From Micromussa lordhowensis (taxonomy: Eukaryota > Cnidaria > Anthozoa > Scleractinia > Lobophylliidae), in NCBI GenBank assembly GCA_964020085.1, contig OZ026606.1:21667573-21731572 (forward strand): a stretch of 64,000 nt of DNA, written 5' to 3'. The first letter of the stretch is position 1; each line of letters begins with the position of its first letter. The position numbers and the translations under genes are program-made. The notes below the pieces were generated by a model, which saw only the letters and a list, made by a program, of their open reading frames with translations, ran no database searches and had not been told where the DNA came from. Of the stretch, positions 21,933 to 33,229 are shown piece by piece.

Positions 21933-24174
21933 ATGGCGGCGGAGATTTGTGTCTCGTGTGGATCCAAAGTGAACCACGGAGACAGATTTTGTTCAAATGT
22001 GGTTCCAAAGTTGCAGAGATATCACATCCGAGTGCAAGAGTAAGTACACCCGAAGATCAACGTGCTTCGTCCACTTCATCTACGAAGTCATTATCGGGTC
22101 TTATCGCAATACTTGGCCTCCAAACCGGAAGAACGTGGGAAGAACGCAGAGCATACAACAAGCCAAACAACAAGGCCGGTTTTAAAAGGAAAGTAAACGA
22201 TCCAGGCTCCAGTTCTAAACGGGTTGCGAACAATAGAGTTGTGATCAACGTTGGCTTAGTAACTGAAAACGAAGAAGGTAACTTGGCTATAGTAAGAGGG
22301 AGCAGAGTTGCGTTGAAAGTGGGGAAAGATTATGGGGTCGTGGAGGTGTGCCAGGCTGCCGTAAAAAAAACATGCTGATCACGATCAATTTTTCTGTGGA
22401 GAGGAAGATTACATCTTGCTTTATCCTGATCAAAAGCCGGTTCTTAAAGAACCGGGGAGTGACGAAGATTTCTCTGTAGCAAAATACAAGCAAGAACTAG
22501 CAAAGCCTTACTCTAAGGTGGATCTTTATATTTGTAAAGAAACGGAGTTCAAAAAAGATAGGGAAACAGATGACATGTCAGACCGAAGAGCAGAGAAAAA
22601 GCCTTGCAAGGATGATTGAATTGACATACCTTCAGATGACGACTTGATGTTTGACACTCCTGTTTTTGAGAGTCCCGCAGGACCTGTTATTGATGGCAAT
22701 CCGATTCCTCCTGTAGTCAGTTGTGGATCCAGTGTCAAGCAACATGGTCGAGCAATTTCCACCAGTACTCATCAAGAAAACCTGGCTGCCACAGATGGCA
22801 AAAAAATGGAATGTCCAACTTGCCATGGCCATTTCCTTGCTGATGAAATTGCAGTACATGCAGATTTATGCGCAGAAAATGCCCATAGATTTTCATTTTT
22901 GGGGCTAAGGGAAACCCCACCATCAGATCACATTCCAGATGAATATGTAGCTAGTTTGAATGAAACATGCACCAATACTGCAAGCAGTGCTTTGCCTCTC
23001 TCAGATCTCCTTAGCCCTTTGGTGGACAAGCTTGATTCGCAGCTAGGAATAAATGTAAGAAGGGGTCAGCTGTTTCTTGATTATGTAGAGGCTAGGAAAA
23101 GATGCCAGTGGATAAAAGCAGAAAACAGACTTAAAGTTATTTTTGTCGGAGAGCCAGCAGAAGACAGTGGGGGCCCAAAAGAGAGTTTTTTGCAGGTCAG
23201 TTCTTCTATACATGTAGCTTCCATAACTTTAGTAATTTAATTTATATCAACATAGATTGTTCATTGTGACACAAGGAATGATGTTATATCAAAGACACTC
23301 AGTTAATTTGGAAGGAGAATAACACAAACTCATACAATGGGCTAGTACATAGTTAGTAACTACGGTTAGTATAAGTAACAACTAAAGACATATCATTAAG
23401 TAATCATGAGGCCTTTTTTCTGGGGTCTCTGATTATTCAGCAAATAGATTCCATGTTGCCAATTGTCTGTTCAGTAATAGACCATAAATGGCAAATTCTC
23501 TATTTTCCAATTTTCCACAATGCACTGTTTGCCCCCAAATTTTGCATAAGCTATTGTTGTGAAATTCACTTGGGAGGTCTGCATATTCCTGCAAAACGTG
23601 GGGAGCAAACAGAATGCATTAAGGGGAATTGGAAACAAGAGAATGATTGCCAATGTTATTTTCAGAGGTTCTCAAAGAAATAAAAGGAAGATTGTTCGCT
23701 ACTGGTGTTCCAACAGCTTCAACAGCTGCATTGGCTGACAACGAATTCCTGTATGCAGGAAACCTTATGGCTGCCTCTATCGTGCAGGGTGGTACAGCAC
23801 CTTGCTTCCTGAAAAAGTGAGTTTATGACTACATGATCATGGGACTTAGTGAAGAGCTTGAGCTCAGTACTGATGACATTACAGCATCAGAGATGAAAAA
23901 CGTTGTTGAAAAGGTACATCTACCTAAAAATCAAGTATTTGAGTATGTTGTGAAATACTGAAGAGATGAAACTTTCAAAACAATGATGTGTCTTTCATTG
24001 GTTTTCAGTTGTATTAATCTTTAGAGTTATAATGACATGATCATATAGGGGGCTACAATAAAATCAAGGCTGTTTAGCTTAATATTATTTTAATATGCTT
24101 AAGTAAAATGACCATATGTACCAGTCCTATAACAACAACAAACAACAACAACAGCAATAATAATAGTAATAGTA

Positions 24175-24226
<52 letters not shown>

Positions 24227-25422
24227 TTATAATACAAATTATCTTGCATACTTGTTCATGCCTATAACTTGGAAAGGTGTTTCAGTTAACTACAATCGTG
24301 GCCAAAAGTCTTGGGATCTGAAAGGATTGGATTAAGTACTTCCAGTTAATGTAGTAATGGTAATCTAATTGTACCAGCTATTGCAGTGTAAGGAAGACAA
24401 GGATCTGCAAGAGTTGCTGTGTTGTGATCAAGACCTTGATGTCTTAGACAACATTTGTTTTAGAGGGGTACCTTCCAAATGCACTGTCCAAAGCAGAGAT
24501 AAAATTCTGAGGTAGTCTAATCAATCTGTCTGTTTTGCCCTTATAAAGCCTTAATGTTGTATGTTTCATCAGATGTGACAGTTCACCATGTACCAACTTA
24601 CAGTTGCCAAAACATTATTACTTTTTCCTATGTAGAGCCGTCATGATTGGAAGTGTTGTACAGGAGAGATTGCCTATGTTATCACAGCTAATGGAAGGCC
24701 TTGCACCCTGTGGAATTCTTGCAGCAATACAGGGAAATCCTGAAGTAATGCGGCCACTCTTCTGCATGAGTCACACTGGAGAGAAGCTGGATGAGGACAG
24801 ATTCATGAACCTGTTTACAGTCAACTTTAGTCAAGAGCAGCAAAAAAAGGCCAAAGAAATTGATACCTACAAAGTCTTTTGTGACTATGTTGGTATGGCT
24901 GCCCATGGAGGTAAATGAACCTGAGAGTAACTGAGGGGCTTAATTTTTTGTACTTAAAGCACTATTACGTATATTTCACATAACTTGTTACATGAAAAAA
25001 ATGTTCACTGGCCAGTACTTCTCAAGCAACGAAGGAATGGCCCTAATGTCTCATGCAACCAAAGTCATCTTCACTTACTATAGATGCAGGTATATACAGG
25101 AAGTACCTTGAACTTACATATTCATCCCTGTAACTAAAAAGGCTCAGGGATGATGTTTTAATTTTTTTCAGGGGTGCCAGGTATTGAACTGAGTGAAATT
25201 GTGCAATTTGTCACTGGGTCACCTGCAGTTCCTGTCATTGGTTTTGAAGAGAAATTACAGCTGACATTTGTGCATGGTTGTGACTCCAACTGCAAATGCT
25301 TCCCAACACCTTCAACATGTGATTTGGTACTTCGCATACCAGTGCATTTAGTAGCCATAGAGGATTTCAAAACTTCATTCCATGGGGCTTTGAAGGATGG
25401 ATTTGTCTTTGGAGTTGTTTAA
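21933..25422 (+). pseudogene. HECT E3 ubiquitin ligase-like protein carried by the transposon (G2E3-like)
   Basis: The ATG at 21933 opens a zinc-ribbon-like start (CVSCGSK...DRFCS). Coding continues, with a frame change near 21,995, to about 22,370 and on to 23195. Further exons are 23666-23913, 24636-24910 and 25172-25422, with GT-AG sites. The HECT N-lobe is marked by VIFVGEPAEDSGGPKESF and the C-lobe by FVTGSP.VP..GF and PSTCDLVLRIP, whose Cys (25318-25320) is the catalytic thioester residue. HECT ligases transfer ubiquitin to substrates; this one resembles the G2/M-phase-specific E3 ligase-like proteins. Lesions: the frame change near 21,995, an eight-A run at 22363-22370, TGA at 22617-22619 and TGA at 23818-23820. 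It is convergent with the transposase inside the same element. Confidence 0.8.
24131..24224. repeat. AAC/TAA microsatellite
   Basis: An (AAC)n stretch passes into (TAATAG)n and then about 13 pure TAA units, inside an intron of the HECT-like gene. Confidence 0.95.
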
Positions 25423-26641
25423 ATGTCATATTTTCTCTACTTCATGTACATGTAGATCATAATCGGAAATCCCTGTTCTGCTGTTCATTTGTTCAATGAA
25501 TTTTGTTGAGTTTATGATGTCAGGCTTTCTGACACTGCCACTTTAAAAAGCTGGCCAAGTGCTTCAATCTAAAGTATAGCCAAAACATTGTTTGAAGAAA
25601 AAATGTAGCTAAGATTTATATTTTCTGTAAGGTGTTTCAGTTTACAAGACTAGATAGTTTTAAATTTAACAAGGAGGACAATTTTGTTAGTGTTCAGTAG
25701 CTCTTTGATACATGTATTTACAAGCCCTTTTTGTTCGGACATGGTTTGTGGAAACCCACGGATAGATTTATCAGAAATAAAGGTATAAATGATTCAAGAT
25801 GCTGATCAAACTCAAAATACCCTAGTCAATAATTGTAAAATAATGGGTAGCACTGGTAGCTTATAATTACCATAGAAATAACTATATAATACAAAACTGA
25901 TACTTATTAATAAAGAATTGTTCCAAGACATCATGTATACTAATGTGCATTTAATACTTCATACCATATTCAAAATAACATTCCATCATTTTTCAACATA
26001 ACTGAAATACTATTCTTAAAAAATACTGGTATTTTAAACCGCTCAGTTAATCTTTATTTTTAACTGCTATAAAGTGAATTAGTTGGTCTGTTAGAGAAAA
26101 AGAATACTACAATTTCAACTTCAGGGTCGGCCTGATATTTAGAGGGAATTAAACACAAGCTGCATGTGCTATGCATCAAACTTTCTAAAGTTTGCCTTGC
26201 AATCACACAGTAATTGTGAACATAGTAATATTCTACTTTGTTCTGTGTAATTACAAGCCTTCTTATCATTTCTTTAAAATCAGATACAAGTTTTGGGGTT
26301 CCCTTGTTTATAAACAAGCTGTGAATATAGGCACAAGCTGCCAAAAACAACTCCATTCTTACAGATAGAACAAACAAATACACCCTGGCAAATGTATTAT
26401 GGTTGTAATTGTAAAACAGCCCATTAGGGACTGGTCAAAAAGTAGGCATGTGTATGTGGGGAGGGGGGGGAGGGCGGGGGGTTGAGTCAGAGCATGAGAA
26501 AACATGGTAGGTAGAAAAATGTGACGCACCATGTGTATCTAAAATTGAGCAACCAACCCTCACAAAGGGCTCAAAAACTGATGACCCACCCCCCTCCCAG
26601 TACCATATGACTAGTTCCTTGGATTGAGGTAAAATAAGCAG
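25423..26641. other. Region between the two convergent transposon genes
   Basis: A/T-rich 3' flanks of both genes. A G-run (26456-26482) and a C-run (about 26587-26598) face each other around 26.4-26.6 kb, suggesting a small foldback insertion. A 107-codon minus frame (26060-26383) shows no known domain and is probably chance. Confidence 0.45.
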
Positions 26642-27966
26642 TTAGGACTCTGCAAGCTCTACTATTTTCTCATACATGTCCTTGACTTGCCTCCAATCCT
26701 CTGGTGGATGTGTAAGGCCTTCCTCTCTTACAACATACTTAAAATACCCCAGTAGCTCATCATCAACTTCCTTGGCAAGTTCTGCTTCAACATAAATGTC
26801 TCTTTGGTTAAGTATGTTGTCTATGTCGTCTGCTGATACTTCAGATCCACAATCTTCAAATCCACGAGTGTGAGGCAAATAGTAAAGTTCATCAGGAATA
26901 CCAGAAACTGTATCATGCCTGCACCATCTTATGTAATGCATGTTCCATTCATGCTTCACTTTCTCCAGTTCCAGTTGAAGGAAGTCAGAAAACACAAACC
27001 AGACACATTCCATTTGCAAGTGGTTTCCTAGAGAAAGCTTTCCCTCAGCCACTAGTGCTTTGAAAAAGTCTATAACCCATGCTGTGTATCCCCTTTTACT
27101 ATGTGACCACCAGTTTTCGACTCTCTGATTGGCATGTGACGATGAGTAACGATGCGCCGCCACTTCGCCAGCCAATGAACACTGTAAGGCAGCCAATATG
27201 CCATTTTCCGTTCCACAGTCTGTTTGGACTAGCATTGGCCGCATTCCGTTTTCTTCAACTGCATGGAGGAAGAAACCCGCTGGAATAACTGGATCATTGT
27301 TGCTTTTACATACTTTGAGCCACATAATCCTCCTAGAAAATCCATCGACGCAGCCATGTATTGGTAAGCCATAGGGTTTCAACTTGTCATAACCATCTAC
27401 ATGCCAAGTTGCGTTTGGTCCCGGCGTTTGGTCCCATACGATCGGCGTTGCAGCTTCCTGGCCTTTCGAAGGGCGGATGCATCTGGGTCTAACTCTCTTA
27501 AAATTCGCATGACCATGTCTCGAGGAACAGTAACATTGTAGCTTGTTCTCAACTTGTTCCACATTCCACGATATCCAAGAAGTGACGAAGGGCCCTCAAT
27601 TTCACGTTTAACTATTTCTCGAACAGTGTGCTCTGAATGACCTTGATTTCTTCTTCTTAGCCCATAATGATGAAGCTTTCTTTTCAAAGTCCTTACATTC
27701 ATATAAATGTCATGGTATTTGCCCAGAAAGTGGACAATTGTATCGTACCTAAATCCCCTTTCAAAGTAATGTTCTATTAACAGCCTTTCGTCTGCGGAAC
27801 TGCACAGACTTTCCTGTTCACGTCTCTTTATTGTTCCACACTGCCGACAGAATACTTCACTGCTCTCAAACTCTCTTCCACATTTATGGCAGAACCGCTC
27901 CTCCGCAATTTTGAATAAGGCAAACTCTGACGCTGGCTGACTGCTGGCGCAAGTAACACGTGACAA
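26642..27966 (-). pseudogene. DDE integrase-type transposase of the 6.57-kb element (frameshifted)
   Basis: The first part (27966 to about 27,430) starts with MSRV and a zinc ribbon (CHKCGREFE...FCRQCG), then helix-turn-helix-like sequence (TLKRKLHHYGLRRRNQGHSE) and a helical HTH_21-like part. The second part, in another frame to the stop at 26642, holds the rve-type core: first Asp in TWHVDGYDKLKPYG, second in VQTDCGTENG, and Glu in NQRVENWWS with 33 residues between the last two, as in IS3 and retroviral integrases. The catalytic triad is intact; a single frame break near 27,405-27,440, where a 13-bp direct duplication sits, disables the ORF. The gene starts just inside the right TIR and runs towards the HECT gene. 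Confidence 0.85.
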
Positions 27967-28228
27967 AATATTTTATATTTTCCTGGATTTATCGACAATT
28001 CTTGGATTTGCAAATTTGTTTGGGATTTCCAAAATAATATTTGTGGATCCAATAACTTTATTAAGATTTCCAATAGTTTTTCAGATTTTATAAACTCTTC
28101 CACGATGATTTCCAAAAAGATTACGATTTCAAATATTTTTTCGGATTTTAAAAATATTTTTTCGGATTTTAAAAATACTTTTTCGGATTTTGTAAATATT
28201 TCGGTATTGTCCCTTATCGGCTTCCATA
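27939..28228 (-). repeat. Right terminal inverted repeat of the 6.57-kb element
   Basis: 290 bp; matches the left TIR in inverse but is longer because of extra copies of TTCGGATTTTAAAAATATTT near 28,140-28,200. Confidence 0.85.
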
Positions 28229-28458
28229 CGTTGGTCTGCCTAAAGTATCTCCTTGTCGAAATTATAGTAACCAGCAACTAGGTCAAAGCTATCACTGGCG
28301 GGGGAATCACTTAGAGTGACGTCACCTAACGCACAAAGAACATCTTCCAGGTGGTCAAACCTACATGTGAACTCGTCAACCGGTCGTCAAAATGTTTTCC
28401 CGCTCTTCGCGAAATTGGCGCGAAAATTAGGCGCGAACTGCAGAAGATGTTTAATTAA

Positions 28459-28564
28459 CAACTATTCACCAAAGTGGAGGTGGCTAGCGGTGGATATTTA
28501 CCGAGCCGCGAAGCGGCGAGGTAAATATCCACCGCTAGCCACCGACACTGAGGTGAATAGTTGT
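28459..28564. mobile_element. Palindromic MITE
   Basis: Arms ACAACTATTCACC...GGTGGCTAGCGGTGGATATT and complement, with centre GCCGCGAAGCGGC. A related piece (ATGAATAGTCGTTTTAGTAT) occurs near 31,390. Confidence 0.75.
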
Positions 28565-28750
28565 TTTAGTATATACTAAAACAGTGAGATAATAAACACC
28601 AAAAACAAATTAATTTGGATGATTTCTTCACTTTTCACGGATGCAAACCGGACGCCATTTTCTCTCGAGTTGCTCGGAGGTAAATAGCACAGGATATCCG
28701 GAGTTTGACGAGCCAATCAGCGCGCGCCATCAACGCTATCCACTGTTTTA

Positions 28751-29269
28751 GGCCTTATCACGGTTTTCGACGCCATCTTGACGGGTAGGCAAAGCGGTCC
28801 GAAATTGCAATGTTTGTATGGGAATTCAATGGCAAATAACTTCTTCCAAAATTGAATTTTTCCCAATTTGTGAATCAAAACGTTAAAATACTAGATAAAA
28901 GATTGTATTCACCGAGTTTGAAGGATGTAGCTTCCCTATAAGTCGCTGAACTAATTTTTTTTAATTTTCCATACATTTGTCTGTAAATTTTTTTCCCGCG
29001 AACCGCGTCTAGACGTTTGTCTACCCAGCCAAATTTACAGACAAATGTATTGAAAATTAGAAAAATTAACTGAGCGTCTTCTAATCAAGCTACATCCTTC
29101 AAACTTGGTGAATAAAATCTTCTACCAAGTATTTTAACGTTGCGATTCATAAATTGTGTAAAATTCAATTTTGGAAAAAGTTATTTGCTATCGGAATCCC
29201 ATACAAACACTGTAATTTCTGACCGCTTTGCCTACCCGTCAAGATGGCGTCGAAAACCGTGATAAGGCC
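28751..29269. mobile_element. 519-bp full-length palindromic MITE, TA target site
   Basis: Ends GGCCTTATCACGGTTTTCGA and complement; nearly the whole element is one inverted repeat of about 230-bp arms around a GC-rich centre at 28,995-29,030. TA dinucleotides flank both ends (28749-28750, 29270-29271), as for Tc1/mariner-type mobilisation. Confidence 0.85.
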
Positions 29270-29453
29270 TATAGCGAAATGATACACTTAACACTTTACA
29301 GGATATTATTCAAATTACCAAATCTCTGAAGACACCACTTACGGGCATCTAATTACCTGAAAAGTAATTAACTAGAAACTTTATTTATGACTTTTGGAAA
29401 TCACGCCAACAGAATTATTTTATAATGCTTTCTCCCAAGTGTCGTTGCCCGAA

Positions 29454-29869
29454 TTAAGGCGGGGGTAAACGCGAAGGCTGTTTTGAGGTCGCTTAACACG
29501 GCCTTTCTGCCAATACCTCGGTCACGTTTCAAGCAACACTAAATCTCTCTGCTTATCTCATTAACCACTGTTTGGCGGTTTTGTGTAAATTTTTGGGTAA
29601 TTTTTGGGCATTTTGGGAAAGAGATTTTTTTCTCAAAGGATAGGTTAAATTGAGGAAAATATGAAATGTTGAAGATTTGATGGATTTGGAAAATTGAAAT
29701 TTGAAGTGAAGAATTAGTAGACGGGTACCAAACAGTCCCCTAGCAACCTGGGTCTCTCTTTTGTGGGGGTCAACTGTCTGGTAGTGTTTCCAACCCATCT
29801 TAATCCTAACAATTTCCTTTTTTATATCACTTCAAATTTCACGCCTATTCATGTTTACCCCCGCCTTAA
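29454..29869. mobile_element. MITE family with TTAAGGCGGGGGTAAAC ends, copy 1
   Basis: Inverted ends TTAAGGCGGGGGTAAAC and GTTTACCCCCGCCTTAA. Inner sequence (AAGGCTGTTTTGA.GTCGCTTA, CTGTCTGGTAGTGTTTCCAA) is shared with the shorter copy at 54265-54511. A G-run follows at about 29,908-29,916. Confidence 0.8.
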
Positions 29870-30107
29870 GAGCGATTTCCCGAAAAATAACATTATCTCC
29901 GCAGCTGGGGGGGGGGGGCTGCAGACCCCCCGCCCCCCGGCTCGTACGCCTGTGGTTGACACAGATTGATTCCAGGAATGAAACATCACAACGCCACATG
30001 TTAAAAATCAGTTAAAATAAACAAAAGGCCTCGCCTGGCCTTCGAGTTATATTGAAACATTTTGAAATAAAAAAGCTTTTTTCTGTAGTAGTATGTTTCT
30101 TTATTAT

Positions 30108-30288
30108 TAGCCTGTTCCAGGCTCTCGGTCGGTCAGTGTGGACGATCGAAAAAGCGAGAGCGAGACGAGAGGGGTATGGTAAGAAGAGGGCGCGGGAGGC
30201 CTACCAGACCCCACTCGTCTCTCGTCGGTCGGCCGCATTTTTGCGTATTTTCGATCGTCCCCATTGACTGAGAGCCTGGCACAGGCTA
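30108..30288. mobile_element. MITE with 9-bp target duplication, copy 2
   Basis: Same ends as 20558-20661 (TAGCCTGTTCCAGGCTCTC), longer centre. The 9-bp CTTTATTAT is directly repeated at 30099-30107 and 30289-30297. Confidence 0.9.
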
Positions 30289-30299
30289 CTTTATTATAT

Positions 30300-30735
30300 G
30301 AAACAAATAGACTGCCCATGTTGCCGTGTGTCTGTTCACTGATCACAGAGGACGTTAAAATGTGGTAAGAACATCAGTGACCACTTTTTTGTTCTTTCCA
30401 CATTTTGACGTTATCATCAACATGGCAACATGTGGAATTATCCACATGGCAACATGTGGAATTATTCTCGCATTTTGATTGGTTCTTACTTAAAATCAGT
30501 TGGAGGACAGATGGATAGAAGACGTCTTTAAAATTTCAGAAAATCTAACACCGATAGATTCCATGTTGCAGTGCGTCTGTTCAGTAATAGATTACAGATG
30601 ACGTCAAAATGTGGTAAGTACTCGTGGTATGAAGAAAATGTGGTATGGCCTCGTGTGCACTTTTTTGTTATTTCTACATTTTGATTCTATCTGTGATCAG
30701 TCAGTGACCAGATACGCGGCAACATTGTATATATT
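30300..30735. repeat. Two related foldback repeat copies
   Basis: CATGTTGC..TG.GTCTGTTCA..., ACGT(T/C)AAAATGTGGTAAG and CACTTTTTTGTT.TTTC.ACATTTTGA recur at about 30300-30440 and 30550-30735, each partly self-complementary. A single related piece occurs near 23,450-23,490. Confidence 0.6.
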
Positions 30736-33207
30736 TGCTAAATTATATTAGTTCCCGGCCGTGACGCGAAAACCCTGCATGCAATAGGAAAAGGACAGTA
30801 ATACCTCATTTAATTAGCAATTATTTCCTGACGAGCTGAGGTAGATATTTTACATTTTGCCTACACTACCCAGAGAAACACGCGCACAACAGTGTAGATA
30901 CGGGGGCCTATAGGTCAGCAAGGACCTCAAAGCCAGTTTATTGCAAAGCTGCCATCGACGTATCAGTATACACTTAGTTGTAATACTCGCCGTCGCAAAA
31001 GATCAAACTACACAAAAAACCTAAATACGGCGCCGCCGGATACGAAAACCCAAAACCACTTTGTGGAAAAAAGGGAACGTATACCCCCACCTGCTGAGCT
31101 CAGCTGCAGTGCCGCCAGGTCTCAGGGCTGAGGTACTCAAGAAATAGCAAACACAAAATATCTAGAAAACAAATAACTCCAAATTAACAAAACAAAAATA
31201 CGGAGCTCGAATGAGGGGGTAACCTAGACTGATTTAAATTGCAACCACCAAAATACATATCTCACAAAGCTACTCATGATCCCTCTCACGCGGACCCAGG
31301 CCTCTGGTCCGAGCCGGCAAAATAGCTATTTCTACCTATTCCGCGAAGCTACATTTTCAGAAATACCATCATTATCCACCGAAATTGAAATGAATAGTCG
31401 TTTTAGTATATACACTGGTGTTATCTAAAAGGAACATCAGCTAAGGAACCATAAAAAGTCGATATTTGTCTACATTGAAATAAATCAAAACAGCGGTAAT
31501 TCTGAGTAAAAATTAGGCTAGGAACAGGCTGACCTTTGAGTCACGCGCGCAAGAGGAGAGCAAAACGATCCGGAGGGGTGGAGTCTGGTGAAGAGGCGCC
31601 TAGAAAGTTTTCTCGTCTCGCGGCTTCGCCGCTCGATTTCGCGCTCGCTCGCTGCGATCCAACGTGAGCGATCCAACGGCAAGTAAAAATTAACAGTAGA
31701 AAAAGCGATTTTATTCCTTTTAACTCCTCTTTCATCATATACAAATTTGAGGCAAAACTTTGTTGTTTCTCTTATTTTCAAATTCGTCTGTGATATGCCA
31801 AAGCTCTTTTTCGGAAACAGCAATGAAAATTAAGCGGCCATTTTTCCTGTTCACGAATGAGGGGTGGGCAATGTCGATTTGTCCCAGACTGAGTGAACCA
31901 ATCAGATTGCTTAAAACACCTAGATCACTAAGCGTGTATACATGTATACTAAGCGTCAATGTACGTCATTCAACGAATCTTTCGCCAAGTATTACGTCTA
32001 CACCTTTCCAGGGTCGTACCCGGGAGGAATGAAAGCTCGGTTGCAATGTCATTAACTTGATCGGTATAGCAGAATAAAGCAATGGACAGAATGGATTTCT
32101 AGTTGTAGCACAATTTTTACCATGGATTCAATTTGTTCTGGTGTTCTTGAAATTTTAGTCTTTTTAAACCAGGTTATACAGAAAAGGTGTCCGATGATTA
32201 CGTTGCAAAATGTGTCTTTAGCAATAAAGCATTAACCGAAATTACAGACAATGGCGACATGGCTGTCTAGGCTATGTACGTAATAGGTCAGTATTAAATC
32301 GTTGAATATCAAACAGACACCAGTTTGGTTGACCTCAATTAGTGAGGTGTGAGATAATTTAGAAATATCATAATGTCTAAAATAAGGCAATTACACCATG
32401 GTAATTTTGTATTCAGCGCGATTGCCGTATATTGATAAGGTTATTTGAACAAGACGTGACAAGCAAATTTAAGCCGAGGAGGGACGCACTTTTAAGACAG
32501 ATTTATTTTCTTTTTCATTTTCATACACAATTCTTGCCTTTGTGTCACGTCATTGTGCCATGTTGGATGATATAAACAAAAGATTTCTAATTAGCTTGTT
32601 TTATTTGTATCAACATGGACGCCACCACCACTGTGTGGATAGGCTGCAAATCATCGACTCCTCAAGCTTGAAACTATAGAAAGCTATCTTGTTTAGAAAA
32701 AGGGTTTCGATCCTATCTTTCAGCTGGTTGGTATACGGCATTGAAATTCAAATGACGTTATAGTTTCATATCAGCGGTTTACGGCTAATTAAGCACTTAT
32801 TATTAAATCTTGCCAAGGACGGACGCATGAGATAGCTTGTCACGTTTCAAGAACGAATGGTTAAACATTTCATTTCAAGGATTATAAATATCGTAGTCAA
32901 TGACTGTGTGCTGATAACACTATATTTCTCTCAAATTTGGAAAGAGTCAACGAGATAACAGAGCTATCTACTGCCGTTTACCGGCGAAACCGCAAACCTC
33001 AAGTAGCGTAGCCTCAGTTTGCACGTGTGTGTTTTAGCTAGCAGGTGCCAATAGCCGATGAACGGGTCAATAGTTACGGAAAACATTCATTAATTGGAGT
33101 GGTTTTTGACGTAATTCTAAGAGGTCATTGTTTTATAACATACGGTCCTCTTGTTATATTAAGGACCAAACAGGAGGATGAAATAAATATTTCACTCTAC
33201 GATAGAT
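30736..33207. other. Non-coding stretch upstream of the 33,230 gene
   Basis: No gene recognised. Around 31,540-31,680 there is a repeat-like GC-rich piece (CGGCTTCGCCGCTCGATTTC). The last kilobase is unique-looking A/T-rich sequence and may hold regulatory DNA of the following gene. Confidence 0.4.
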
Positions 33208-33229
33208 ACTGACAACCAGGTTAGAAAAT

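Larger units (their letters stand above)
21662..28228. mobile_element. Complete 6.57-kb IS3EU-like DNA transposon carrying transposase and HECT genes
   Basis: Termini TACGGAAGCCGATAAGGGAC (left) and its complement ending ...GGCTTCCATA (right) begin long inverted repeats. A perfect 6-bp target duplication CGTTGG lies at 21656-21661 and 28229-28234. Inside are two convergent genes: a HECT-domain protein on + (21933-25422) and a DDE integrase-type transposase on - (26642-27966), each starting just inside a TIR. The 6-bp TSD, TAY ends and IS3/retroviral-type integrase core match what I recall of the eukaryotic IS3EU superfamily; that assignment needs a library search. Both genes carry lesions, so this copy is probably immobile by itself. 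Confidence 0.88.

Noticed and set aside
22057..22923. Minus-strand frames opposite the HECT gene start
   Set aside because: Shadows of the coding strand, without domains.
26060..26383. 107-codon minus frame between the convergent transposon genes
   Set aside because: No recognisable domain and lies in likely 3' UTR; kept only as a note.
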